The translations under genes were made by a program, and so were the position numbers. Shown one piece after another: positions 20,901-30,480 of a stretch of DNA of 64,000 nucleotides. The notes under the pieces were generated by a model. That model did no database searches, was not told the DNA's origin, and saw only the letters and a list, made by a program, of their open reading frames with translations. Position 1 is the first letter of the stretch, and each line of letters begins with the position of its first letter. Origin of the DNA: Sphaerolaimus hirsutus (Eukaryota; Nematoda; Chromadorea; Monhysterida; Sphaerolaimidae); the NCBI GenBank assembly GCA_964036195.1, contig OZ038451.1, forward strand, positions 10,544,529-10,608,528, written 5' to 3'.

Positions 20901-23900
20901 CCCCCCTCGAATACCCCCCCCCCCCTCGAATTAACCCCCCCTCAAATTTTGCTGGCGAAATAATAAACCCCCATGGGGGTATTTCGAGGTAATACGGTAC
21001 ATATACTTTTTTAAAGTAATGTACTCACTTTTACGCGTACATTTTAAAAGTGCACGCGTACAGAGAAAATGTATTTTGTTGTTAAAATCCCACTTTTCTG
21101 TTGCTAAAATAAGAAAATTTTGAAGAAATCATCATTTTTCTAGAAAATACTAAGTAATCACTAAAAAAACGACATCTATTATGCCTTCCAGTGTAAAACT
21201 CACTCTCTAGTATAAAACTCACTATAAAAGGTAGTAGGTTTTTAGGGGTGAAAGTACTCGCTTTTACATTTTCCTGGGAAAAAAAGTATTTTACTCACAT
21301 TTACGCATGAATACGAGTTAAAAAAGTATTTTACATTTTCTATACTTTGTGGTGAGTAAAAAATAAATACTTACATTTACACATACTTTTGAAAAAAGTT
21401 AAGTAATTCTAACAAGTCTGATATTCTGCCGTTTTCGTTTTCGCACACACGTTATGAAGATATTTAACGAATTTTTTCGTTTGCATTTTAAGGCGCGCAG
21501 TTCAAAAGCCAGCTGCGGCACCGGTCAGCAGAAATGGGTCCGCAGTTTCTGATAACGTGGATCAAAGTGTAATTGCGCATCAGCTCAGTGCCGAACAGCA
21601 GGCTGTGAAAGAGGAATTCAAAAAGAAGCGACTGAAGGTTCTGGGCGAGGCGACAGAATTCTTCCATGAACTGCTGCAACTGCAGCATGCATTCATTGAA
21701 CCGCTGCCCATGATGTTCCGTAAAATCGTGGGTGTTTCTTATTTCTTAGAATTTGTAAAATAATAATTTGAATTTTAAACAAATTAAACTTTGAACACTT
21801 TTTATGGAACCATGACAGAAAACAGATGCGTCAACAAAAAAAATATCCACGCAGTGTTCGACCGAGGAACGACCACCAGACAAGTCTGCACCAGTGAAAC
21901 CAGTGGCAACCAGTGAAAAAGTACCATCCGTTTCAGCTACAAATCAGTCACGTCAAACGGACACACCAATGGACAAGCAAAGCACCAGTGGTGTTACTGC
22001 CGTGAAAAAAGAGCCGGCAAAAAATTCTGGCGCTATGATCATTGGCACAGATCCAAATTCGGACGAGTCGGATGATTCTGATGCGGATGGACCCAGATGC
22101 GTTATTGCCGATTCGGTGGAGACTGTAAAACAGGCGCCAAAGCCACGAGAGAAGAAACTGCCCGCGGCCCGGCAGGTTGAAATTCCCCCTAGCGATGCGA
22201 TGGTGTGTGTGCAAGTGCTTTTTGGCCAACCCTAGTTATTGGCAGGTGTTCTATATCCGACCACAAATCCACTAGAATTTCACATTTGTCCTGTACAGTC
22301 TGAAATTCCATCACGGTTTATCAAGTAAAATCACTTTTCTATTTTCCCTCTGACGGTGATAAAGTAGATGTTTCATTGAAGTAGGCGTAGGCCTACTAGT
22401 CATCTTAACCCGCTAGTCATGTAGACACGCTAGTCACGTATTGTAACCCGCTACTCATCTATGTCCTAATTTTGGGGTATAGATGACTAGCGGGGTGATA
22501 AGCGGGTTTAAGTGGTTAGTAGGCCGCAGTGCGTGTGCTCTACAGTAGTAAATGCGTGAGCCCTTTTTCTGGCACTTTTCCATCACTAATTCGGAGCCAT
22601 CACGCGCAGACAACGGATAATGACCCAATGAGTGTGGACCAAGCTTCGCTGTACTTCAACCGGACGGTGAACGCTATCTGCGTGGCCGGTCTCCGCGCGG
22701 TGCTGGACAAAAGTTGGTCGGGTGCCTGCCACTCATGACTCTGTCAAATGTAAAATGACAGGCAGAGTGTAAAAAGCTATGTAAAATGTCCTGAAAAATT
22801 GCAAAAGTTTGCAATTTTGCAGGCATTTTACATGACTCTTGACACTGCGTGAAATTTGACATTTTACACGGCATTTTACATCACTTTTCACACTTTACAT
22901 GCCGTTTGACATTTTACACGGCATTTTACAGGGTCGAGTGCCCCCAGTAAGACCTCTGCGCCATTTACGAACCTGTAAAATACATATGTGCCGTGCAACG
23001 CAGAGTCGGCAACTGCGTTGGACGAGTCGCACGCGTACGTGCGCGAACTGGACGCGGCGTGGCGCGGCTACAGCTGCGTGGACGGCGGCAGGCACGCCAC
23101 CGCCGCCCTGGCCAACATGGCCGTCGAGCTGGTCGACTCGGTGGAAAAGCTGGTCGCTCCCAGTGAAGGTTGTTCTTTGCTTCATAGAACATTTTGGCTC
23201 TGCTTACTTTTGAGTTCCTCGCGGGTCTCTGGGAAATGTAGATTTTAACAATATTTCTTGTTATAATTCTCGGACTGCACAGTTTACATCCCATCTGAGC
23301 GAAAAATGACAAACAAATTCTCTCGTGAGTTACATTGCTTTCACTATCGGTGGGCTTGGTGCACAATTTTTCACATAACTTTAGTTGTTGCAGGCTTTTT
23401 GAGATGTACAAAAAAAGTAAAAAATCGATAAAAAAATTACTGAAAATCGGTATATAAGCGCACATAAATACTACAAAAAATAGCTGAAAATAAACAATAA
23501 AACACATGAACTAGTGATTTTGAATGAAAATTAGGGTCTACATGCACACCGGGTTTACATGCGCAGCAGGTTTCAGTCATAATCTATCCTCTAAACACCG
23601 CCATCATATCTAGACGGCAGCGAGCTGGTGTGGGTAGGCGACTCGGCCGACCCGACGGTGCCCAAGCGCTTTGCTGTTCTTCTGGTGGTGCTGTCTCGGT
23701 TCTGGCGCCAGCTGCTCGCCGCCATGGACACCATAAACCACGCCGCCAGGCACGAACTGCAGAAGGTTGTTGCGGGGTGGGGATTTGGGTACTTTTGATG
23801 AACCATTTTGAAATACGTTTTAAGGTACCTGGTAGGGTGTCAGATGCGGTGGGGTAAATTTCGGAAAATGCGGTGCACGGTACGGTACGGTAAATTTTTC

Positions 23901-24440
23901 ACATTTGCGGTACGGTACGGTAAATTCTGTCACGCCAGTACCTGGTGTGAAATTTTATTACCCATCCAGACAGTAAAAGCTGCCAAACATGCCGAATGGC
24001 GTTCGTTTGAACGTCTATTCTTTTGAACAATTTCTTTTTTTAATTTAGAGGTGCTTTCCGTTCGTGTATAGAGCAAGCATCACTGATAGTGATTTGACGC
24101 GCACTGGATTTGACGAACATGTCAGTTACAGGCTTTAGGCGATCTCGACGAGACAGTGCAAGATCTTCACACATTTTTCGGCCAGGGTTCGCAGTCCGGC
24201 CGCTCGACCACCAAACAAACAGTTGCCGCGGCTGTGTCCATTGCTCGGCTGCGCTTGGCGCCCTTTTCTTATGGCGCCTGGCGCTCTGTTTTTGAAATGC
24301 GCCTTGGCGTATGGCGCCCATTTCCCGTGGCGCACTTGGCGCCTGACACCTTTTTTCTGGCGCTTTTCCATCACTACGCAGATCATAAATTTTTAGTTGA
24401 TGTGCTACGCAAACTAGTGCAAATGCACATGGCAATGTAA
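14902..24440 (+). CDS. Unidentified coiled-coil, probably nuclear protein; copy 1, altered 3' end
   Basis: Coding segments: 14902-14994, 15546-15686, 16144-16380, 16682-16786, 17064-17184, 17268-17376, 17629-17764, 19428-19653, 19835-20016, 20403-20493, 21501-21727, 21855-22202, 22610-22712, 23004-23168, 23614-23765, 23970-24012 and 24139-24440. Phases agree throughout. I do not recognise the family. The product has an N-terminal helical region, a coiled coil (REQETLISKQEEDLSSLRKQ and on), a basic stretch (KPSPKKRARLKSPPKP) that could be a nuclear localisation signal, a charged helix (QQAVKEEFKKKRLKVLGEA), an acidic run (DPNSDESDDSDADGP) and helical C-terminal exons (RFAVLLVVLSRFWRQLL). Segments 2 and 3 are one host reading frame split by two transposons. 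The native C-terminus (copy 2: AREKMKSD) is replaced here: after SIAR at 24248 the frame runs about 60 codons into GGCGCC-repeat sequence to TGA/TAA near 24440. The exon 16/17 junction is the least certain. Confidence 0.78.
15303..15455. mobile_element. CTAG-type MITE, family A, copy 1 only
   Basis: It lies between ATA (15300-15302) and ATT (15456-15458). Copy 2 has the empty site at about 44028-44040 (GAGTCAATTGATTACG). This proves mobility after or around the duplication, or allelic presence/absence. Confidence 0.85.
15687..15894. mobile_element. CTAG-type MITE, family B, inserted in coding sequence, TSD AAT
   Basis: The left terminus is GGGCTCCCACACACTAG and the right is the complement of GGGCTCCAACACTCTAG, with AAT on both sides (15684-15686 and 15895-15897). 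The host codons before it are CGC GCC AAT. Each end holds a small AGTTGACAT...ATGTCAACT hairpin. Present in copy 2 at 44262-44469. Confidence 0.88.
15898..16140. mobile_element. CTAG-type MITE, family C, inserted directly after family B, TSD AAT
   Basis: The termini are GGCCCTACACACACTAG and the complement of GTGCCTACACACACTAG, then TTTTCACCGTGAC. AAT lies on both sides (15895-15897 shared with the previous element, and 16141-16143). The host frame resumes at 16144 as CTG CCG TAT. It contains a strong acceptor-like TTTTCAG (ending 16098). Copy 2 is at 44473-44713 with a 2-bp shorter right terminus. Confidence 0.88.
16430..16675. repeat. Q-type repeat in second-gene intron
   Basis: GATAGCTGGGCG and GATAGATAGCTGG blocks and a C run before the acceptor fill most of the 301-bp intron 16381-16681. 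Confidence 0.5.
16797..16989. mobile_element. CTAG-type MITE, family D
   Basis: The termini are GGCGGACCACACACTAG and the complement of GGCGGCCCGCACACTAG. Left flank ATT (16794-16796), right flank ATG. The subterminal part is GTTGACACACGCGTGTCAAC. It sits 10 bp inside an intron of the second gene. Confidence 0.75.
17377..17625 (+). mobile_element. F-family element that constitutes an intron (introner-like), TSD CAG
   Basis: The element runs from GTGTCAATCCCAGACCCTG to CAGTGTCTGGGACTGCGCC. CAG stands at 17374-17376 and again at 17626-17628. The annotated intron 17377-17628 equals the element plus the second CAG: GT is its first two bases and the acceptor AG comes from the duplicated target. 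Splicing gives GTC AGG ACA ACG, the frame expected without the insertion. Copy 2 has the same arrangement at 45952-46165. Confidence 0.8.
17899..19371. mobile_element. hAT-like element, K family (GGTACGGTA core), TSD CCTAGAGT, copy 1 only
   Basis: It runs from TAGGGTGGCAGA to TCTGCCACCCTA, with CCTAGAGT at 17891-17898 and 19372-19379. Copy 2 retains the empty site CCTAGAGT near 46431. Both ends consist of repeats of GGTACGGTAAAT. A J-family element is nested at 18382-19038. No transposase ORF. Confidence 0.9.
18382..19038. mobile_element. hAT-like MITE, J family, nested, TSD GTTGCAGC
   Basis: It runs from TAGGGTTGG to CCAACCCTA, flanked by GTTGCAGC at 18374-18381 and 19039-19046. The ends are AAAAAACGTTTTTT-type runs. 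Confidence 0.88.
19654..19840 (+). mobile_element. F-family element forming most of an intron, TSD CTG
   Basis: It begins GTGCTTCTCCCAGACCC after CTG (19651-19653) and ends GAGTGCCCC before CTG (19841-19843). The donor GT is its first two bases. Because the target is CTG and not CAG, the duplicated target cannot supply AG. The acceptor that fits the frame is TGTGAG (ending 19834) inside the element, adding exactly nine bases to the mRNA. Confidence 0.7.
20048..20352. repeat. Q-type hAT-like repeat in second-gene intron
   Basis: It runs from CGGGGGTATC to AAACCCCTG. Flanks are GTGTGATG and ATGTGATG (7 of 8 identical), suggesting an 8-bp duplication. It contains GATAGATAGCTGG blocks. Confidence 0.6.
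20490..21420. mobile_element. hAT-like element, M family (GTATATGTAAA core), TSD ATATTCTG
   Basis: It runs from CACAGTTGTTA to TAACAAGTCTG, with ATATTCTG at 20482-20489 and 21421-21428. The core resembles repeats of AAAGTATATGTAAA. The frame-consistent donor of the preceding exon (CACA|GTTGTT) lies four bases inside the element. Present in both copies; an L element is nested in copy 1 only. A related M-like piece is at 24961-25130. Confidence 0.8.
20560..20997. mobile_element. L-family MITE (C-run core), TSD TA, copy 1 only
   Basis: It runs from CCGTATTACCTCGAATTA to GAGGTAATACGG between TA 20558-20559 and TA 20998-20999. Copy 2 has the empty site CATTTACATATAC. The core is CCCCCCTCGAATTAA-type. 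Related pieces lie at 25270-25690, 53894-54216, 55450, 57890, 59885-60300 and 62881. Confidence 0.8.
22731..22945. mobile_element. F-family element in second-gene intron
   Basis: TGTCAAATG, TGTAAAATG and their complements fill most of the intron 22713-23003. The ends resemble GTGCCTGCCACTC and GAGTGCCCCCAG. The duplication is not clean. Confidence 0.6.
23833..23937. mobile_element. Short K-family hAT-like MITE, TSD GTACCTGG
   Basis: It begins TAGGGTGTCAG and ends CTGTCACGCCA, flanked by GTACCTGG at 23825-23832 and 23938-23945. The core is GGTACGGTACGG. It makes up half of the 204-bp intron 23766-23969. Present in both copies. Confidence 0.8.
24249..24410. repeat. GGCGCC-type repeat (O family) fused to the second gene in copy 1
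   Basis: Repeats of TTGGCGCC and ATGGCGCC end in TTTTCCATCACTA. The complete element in copy 2 is at about 58793-58984. In copy 1 the left part is missing and the remainder abuts the coding exon. Confidence 0.6.
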
Positions 24441-26799
24441 ATTCCTTTTCGGCTTAGCCGCATGAGCACATGAAAATTATCCTGTTACCTACCGTATTAG
24501 TCATCCTTATTAGGATGAGTCATTCTTGATCTCTATCAACTGTAGTTGACAATCACCTGACTCTAGAAAACTCAAATGAATCCACAGCTAATTTAAGTGT
24601 TTTTGAAGTTTTGGTTGAAAACTGGTGTGCGCAGGCAGAATAGTGATTTTTCTTAAGTGATTTTTGATATTTTCTAAAATTCAGGATGTGAATGTGGTGT
24701 TTTGAGAGAAAGTGCACCATTTCTGCATCATTTTACAGTTCGTTACATTTACACAAAATGGCTCTGTGTACAAGGGTTTTCAATCAAAACGTTGAAGACT
24801 CAAAAATCAGCTTCAAACTCATTTGATGTTTCTAGAATGAGTCATTCTTCATCTCTATCAACTGTAGTTGACAGGCACCTCATTCTAGAATGCTCAAATG
24901 CATTCAAAGATATGTAAACGTATTTACTCAGTACTTGAGTGAATATGATGTTTTAAGCAGAGTTGTTAAAATTGTCATACTTTTTTCAAAGTATATTTAA
25001 ATATAAAGTATTTATTTTTACTCACCCCTGAGTACAGAATATGTAAAGTAATTTTTTAACTCGTGAGTAAACATGAGTAAAATACTTTTTTTTCTCAGAA
25101 AATGTAAAAGTGAGTATTTTTAGGAATTTTGGCCCAATTTTCACTCAAAATCACTAATTTTCGTACCTCTTTGACCATTTTTACCTTCAAATTCACTAGT
25201 TTATGTGTTATGTGCCTATTTTCAGCTATTTTTTGACATTTTTTCCCTGTTTTTCATTTTTTCTCCCTTTTTCTATCTACTGTATTTCCTCAAAATACCT
25301 CCCCCCCCTCAAAATACCCCCCTCGTTTGACCCCCCCTCTCGAGACCACTATGAAACAATCACCCCCCTCAAATACCCCCCCAGATTGAGTGTAAAGCTA
25401 ACGTACATGACAAATATCGCAGTTTGTGTTCTGCGTAGTGCAGAAAACACGTTTAAACAATGCTGGAATCACGTTAGAACAGTGTTTATACCATCTACTT
25501 ACTAATATTACTCTACAGGAGTCTATACATGTCAGTTATTGGTGCAATTTCCTACCCCAGTGTACATCGCAAACGACGGTTTTGTACTAGGATTTGAAAA
25601 AATTTCTGGCAAAATAATACCCCCCCTTCTCGGGAGCACTATGAAACAATCACCCCCACGGGGGTATTTCTAAGAAATACAGTATGCTTTTGGTAAAGCC
25701 TAGCACAAAGCCTATCTGATATACCTTTTCTGTACTCGAGTACTTTCAAAAAGTATATGTAAAAGCGCCTACATGTTCTTTTTCAAAGTATATGTAAATG
25801 TATTTACTCGGTACATGAGTATACATACTTTTTGAGTAGATGTAAATACGTTTTTAAGTAGATTTTTAATAGTTTCCAAAATACAGGATGTGAATGTGCT
25901 GTTTTAAGAGAAAGTGCACCATTTCTGCATCATTTTACAGTTTGTTACATTTGCACAAAATGGCTCTGTGCACAATGGTTTTCAATCAAAACTTTGAAAA
26001 CTCAAAAATCAGCTTCAAACTTATTTGATGTTTCTAGAATGAATTATCTCAGCTTCTAGAATGAATTCTTAGCTCAACTGAACCAACAAAAAAAATAATG
26101 AAAAGTAGCAAAAGTACACTACAACAACCATAAGAATTTAGCAAAAGTGAACTTTGATGTATCTGAACAGTAAAAAGTATACTCAGCAGACTGCAAAGTA
26201 TGTGTCCAAAATTACTTTGTGTTTTTTACAGATTTGGATACAGATAAAAATTATGAACGACACAAGAACCTGGAAGTAAAAAACACCATAGTGAAAAAAG
26301 ATAAATACAGATTGGAAAAATAATGGAAAAATGCCAGAAAACTGAAAATCGAGCCAGAAAATGGAAAATGGAAATGGAAAGGTAAAAATTTTTCAGCTGG
26401 AAAACGAAAAAATGGGCCGGAAAAACAGAAACGGAAAGGTAAAAAATTTTCAGCTGCCGGAAAATGGAAAACGGAAAGGTAAAAATTTTTCAGCTGCTGG
26501 AAAATGGAAAACGGAAAGGTAAAAAAATTTTCCTGCGGAAACAGAAACGGAAATTTGATACCCTAAGTTAACAGTCACCTCATTCTAGAAGGCTCATCAA
26601 AAGCATACAAAGATAATTGAAATCTTGGTTCAAGATATTGAAGTGTTTTTGGAATTTTGGTTGAAAACTAGTGTGTGTAGGCAAAATAGTGATTTTTCTA
26701 AAGTTATTTTTGATATTTTATAAAATAAAGGACCATTTTTACACAGAAATCTCATCTTCATATAGGTAACATTTTAACATAGGTAGGTAGGTTATTTTT
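24441..26799. repeat. Gene-free repeat stretch after the second gene
   Basis: It holds TGAAAACTGGTGTGCGCAGGC and TGAAAACTAGTGTGTGTAGG (family C-like ends, near 24620 and 26660), M-like GAGTTGTTAAAA sequence (24961), L-like CCCCCCTCAAAATA sequence (25280-25690) and an H-like block with GGAAAACGGAAAGG repeats (26340-26575). No gene was recognised. The same stretch is at 59050-61416 in copy 2. Confidence 0.6.
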
Positions 26800-26840
26800 T
26801 TTTTTTTTGGGTGTGAAAATTTTGTTCTGCCTTGAGGCAA

Positions 26841-27250
26841 GGACGTATCCAGGGGGGGGGCGGGGGGGGGCTGCAGCCCCCCCCCCTTCCCGGGGTGAGA
26901 CCTAAAATCTCCCGGAAAATGCATCTTTTCCTATATATTTTTCGATCTTTCTTAAAAATTTTGCGCGCAAGTGTGCAATCTTTTCCCCACGCGTGGTATT
27001 TTCAGCGGATCGCTCCCTGTAGACCAATATTCTTCAAAATCAACACATTTTTGCGACTTTCGTTGTATATGTATGCATATTTACATACATATAAAGCGGT
27101 TTCTGGCGCTGGCGCCAACGCCAATGGCGCCATGGCGTGGCGCCTATGTATGGCGCCAGCGCCAAAACGCCTTCCCGTCCCTATATAGGGAAAAAATTTA
27201 GGGGGGGGCGCTGAGCCCGCACCCGCCGCTCGCCCGCGCCGCCTTCCATC
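26841..27250. mobile_element. G-family hAT-like MITE, 3' end degraded
   Basis: It starts CAAGGACGTATCCAGG with a G run, contains ATGGCGCCAT repeats near 27120, and ends in a GC-rich part without the expected complement of the left terminus. Confidence 0.55.
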
Positions 27251-27655
27251 CTGTACAAACTACAAAATGCATAGGTCTATTACACACCCGTACCGAAATT
27301 CCGTATGTGTCGGTGAGTTATGTCGACGATATATTGCGAACCTACTGAACGTATTTATGAGTCTCTCTTCAAAATCAGATCCATTCAATGAATCGCGTGT
27401 AGTTGACTACGATATCGCTGGTATCAGCCACAATATTTTATTTGGACATAATTTTGACAGTAATTTTCGTTGTGAGTACGACAACAGTTGCAGAAAGAAA
27501 AAACGGAGACGAAAACGTATTACAAGTTGGCAGCTGGCCAAAAGTTTCGAAATCGTAATAAATGCAAAAAATTGTAAAAATAAAATAGACTAAAAATCGG
27601 TATATAACCTGTATATTGACAAAATTAGTAATTATGAAGGTGAAAATCAACAAAA

Positions 27656-27835
27656 TTAAATGTGAGAGTGCGCGAAGCTGCAAATGTGAGAGTGTGCAAA
27701 GCTGCAAATGTGAGAGTGCGCGAATCTGCAAATGTGAGAGTGCGCGAATCTGCAAATGTGAGAGTGTGTGAATCTGCAAATGTGAGAGTGCGCGAAGCTG
27801 CAAATGTGACAGTGCGCAAAGCTGCAAATGGCCAA
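27656..27835. repeat. 24-bp minisatellite array (GTGAGAGTGCGC type)
   Basis: It consists of 24-bp units, each GTGAGAGTGCGC followed by a GAAGCTGCAAAT-like half. Because the unit is a multiple of three, all frames stay open and give repeating pseudo-peptides. No start, splice or codon signal supports coding. Confidence 0.85.
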
Positions 27836-29129
27836 GTTGTTGCTTATTTTTAAAAAGGCTGCTTTTGTGCTCAATTGAGAGTTCATGGTGCGGCTTATGC
27901 TCTTTTGGGCACAATATATAGGTTTTTTAAAAAGCGGCGCAGCGCTAGTGCTAAATGGGTCAAAGGTGTCTATAAGCTCCCCATATATTTGTGTATACCT
28001 AAATGCATTGAATACTTGAATTAGAGTATATACACGTTAAATTCTTTCATATTTATTATTATTTGTCAAATAATAAATCGTTCCGATAAACATGACACAT
28101 TTAAATATTTAACAGTTTAGAAAAAATTCCGTATTTTTTGAATAATTTTGCTGGGAAACAAACTTTTTTAGCATGATTATTTAAATAAATTGGACCGTTT
28201 TGGCAGGGGTTAAAATTCCACAAAATGTTTATCTTCACATTTCACATTGTTATAAAAAACACTGTTCATGTGTTACATTTGCTCAAAATGGTATTTGAAA
28301 TTAGGTAATAATCATTACAGTTGTTAAAAGTAACCAAATTTATGCAAAGTATATGTATAAGTGATTAGTATTAATATTTATGATAATAGAGTTGTTTACA
28401 ATTAATATACATACCTTTGACAAAAATTAAATTATTTATTTTATTCTTTTATTCATTTTTATCAGCTTAGAACATGAAAAAATGTTCAGAAAACATAATC
28501 AATGACATACATTTTGCCCATTTTTGCATTCAGATTCACTAGTCCCAGTAAAATTCAAAGTTTTTTGTCCCTGTAAAATGTTACATTGGCTGTTGAATTA
28601 GGTATGGTGTGAAGTGGCATTTCTCAAGTGGCTTTTCTCAAGTGTTTTCTGCTGGCACAAATATAATATCAATTTTACTTTTGGAGTTTTCACAAAGAAA
28701 TTTCAAATGAAATGTGCATATTTTGCATCAATATTACAGCATGTTATTACATTTGCACATAATGCTCATTTTTAGTTTCATGACAAAAATTTCCTTTACA
28801 GTATTGTTTCTTGACATTTTGTCTAAAATTGAATGGTTTTTAATAACCATTCCCAGGTTCACTGGTGACTCTGGTGCAGAGTTGTTAAAAGTATCAAACT
28901 TTTTCTAAGTATACATAAACATAAAGTATTTATTTATTACTCAGCCCTGAGTGAGTACAGAAAATGTAAAGTAAAATTTTATACTTTTACTCATGAGTAA
29001 ACATGAGTAAAATACTTTTTGAACCACAAAATTCTAATCAAAGATTATTGACCAATTTTTCCTATCAAAGCCAAGCCTATCAAAAATGCATTTTTTACGA
29101 AAATGAATGAAATGTCATGATAGGATACT

Positions 29130-30222
29130 GCGTGAAATGGAGAATCTGAGACTGTGCGAAATGAAGAATCTGAGACTGTGTGAAATGGAGAATCTGAGAC
29201 TGTGCTAAAAGGAAGAATCTGAGACTGTGCAAAATGAAAATCTGAGACTGTTTGAAATGAAAATCTGAGACTGTGAAATGAAAATCTGAGACTGTGTGAA
29301 ATGAAAATCTGAGACTGTGCGAAATGAAAATCTGAGACTGTGCAAATGAAGAATCTGAGACTGTGCGAAATGAAGAATCTGAGACTGTGCGAAATGAAGA
29401 ATCTGAGACTGTGCGAAATGGAGAATCTGAGACTGTGCTAAAAGGAAGAATCTGAGACTGTGCAAAATGAAAATCTGAGACTGTTTGAAATGAAAATCTG
29501 AGACTGTGCAAAATGAAAATCTGAGACTGTTTGAAATGAAGAATCTGAGACTGTGTGAAATGAAAATCTGAGACTGTGTGAAATGAATAATCTGAGACTG
29601 TGTGAAATGAATAATCTGAGACTGTGCAAAATGGAGAATCTGAGACTGTGCGAAATGAAGGATCTGAGACTGTGAAGTGTGAGGATCTGAGACTGTGTGA
29701 AATGGAGAATCTGAGACTATGCGAAATGGAGAATCTGAGACTGTGCTAAAATGGAAGAATCTGAGACTGTGCAAAATGAAGAATCTGAGACTGTGTGAAA
29801 TGGAGAATCTGAGACTGTGTGAAATGAAAATCTGAGACTGTGTGAAATAAAAATCTGAGACTGTGCGAAATGAAAATCTGAGACTGTGCAAATGAAGAAT
29901 CTGAGACTGTGCGAAATGAAGAATCTGAGACTGTGCGAAATGAATAATCTGAGACTGTGCGAAATGAAAATCTGAGACTGTGTGAAATGAATAATCTGAG
30001 ACTGTGTGAAATGAATAATCTGAGACTGTGCAAAATGGAGAATCTGAGACTGTGCGAAATGAAGGATCTGAGACTGTGAAGTGTGAGGATCTGAGACTGT
30101 GTGAAATGGAGAATCTGGGACTATGCGAAATGGAGAATCTGAGACTGTGCTAAAATGGAAGAATCTGAGACTGTGCAAAATGAAGAATCTGAGACTGTGA
30201 AGTGTGAGGATCTGAGACTGCG
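29130..30222. repeat. 23-bp minisatellite array (CTGAGACTGTGC type)
   Basis: About 48 units of 22-24 bp, each CTGAGACTGTGC followed by GAAATGAAAAT or variants. It passes directly into GTGAGAGTG-type units at 30222, and the two motifs are recognisably related. Confidence 0.88.
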
Positions 30223-30436
30223 TGAGATGGAGATGTGAGAGTGCGCGAAGCTAGAAATGTGAGAGTGCGCGAAGCTGTAAACATGAGAGTGAGCACAATG
30301 GTAAAAATGTAAGAGTGAGCAAAATGGTAAATGTGAGAGTGAGCAAAATGGTAAATGTGAGAGTGAGTGAAATGGTACATGTGAGAGTGAGCGAAATGGT
30401 ACATGTGATACATTTACACATAGACATGTGAGAGTG
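30223..30436. repeat. 24-bp minisatellite units with AAATGGTA variants
   Basis: GTGAGAGTGAGC units followed by AAAATGGTAAAT-like halves, ending at the conserved spacer with ACGTGACAATTCC. Confidence 0.8.
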
Positions 30437-30480
30437 TGCAAAACGTGACAATTCCAAATTCATACGTCATCTGTTTTTTT

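Larger units (their letters stand above)
12112..26799. repeat. Segmental duplication, copy 1
   Basis: Sequence from TTGTTGCCGCTCTTAGGG at 12112 to AGGTAGGTAGGTTATTTTT near 26799 is repeated in direct orientation at 40533-61416. It covers VPS33A exons 8-12 and the whole second gene. Differences are a few per cent point changes plus insertions present in one copy only: 15303-15455, 17899-19371, 20560-20997 and about 13304-13449 in copy 1; 43212-43439, 49826-49988 and 51457-58858 in copy 2. Confidence 0.92.
27821..30480. repeat. Repeat block R1, first copy
   Basis: Sequence from GCTGCAAATGGCCAAG at 27821 to the ATCTGTTTTTTT near 30480 is repeated at 36046-38092 with very high identity. The main difference is about 615 bases fewer in the 23-bp array of the second copy. 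Confidence 0.88.

Noticed and set aside
21835-21854. One-base difference in an A run (8 in copy 1, 7 in copy 2) as a frameshift in the second gene
   Set aside because: The phase-consistent acceptor is CCACGCAG, ending at 21854, so the A run is intronic.
24060-24130. Open segment RCFPFVYRASITDSDLTRTG before the last exon as coding
   Set aside because: It reaches a stop before the DLDETVQDLHTFF segment, and joining the two would need an 11-base intron. It is better read as intron sequence between 24012 and 24139.
27267-27593. 108-codon ORF with a basic end (KKKRRRKRI)
   Set aside because: No similarity recognised, AT-rich codon use unlike the real exons, and it lies between repeats without splice or start support.
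29095-30178. Long open frames on the minus strand (up to 228 codons, SLRFSFRTVSD-type repeats)
   Set aside because: They are translations of the 23-bp minisatellite; several frames stay open because the unit lacks stops. No composition, start context or homology supports a protein.
29130-30222. Regular short repeats resembling a CRISPR array
   Set aside because: The repeats are contiguous without unique spacers, and the context is an animal genome.
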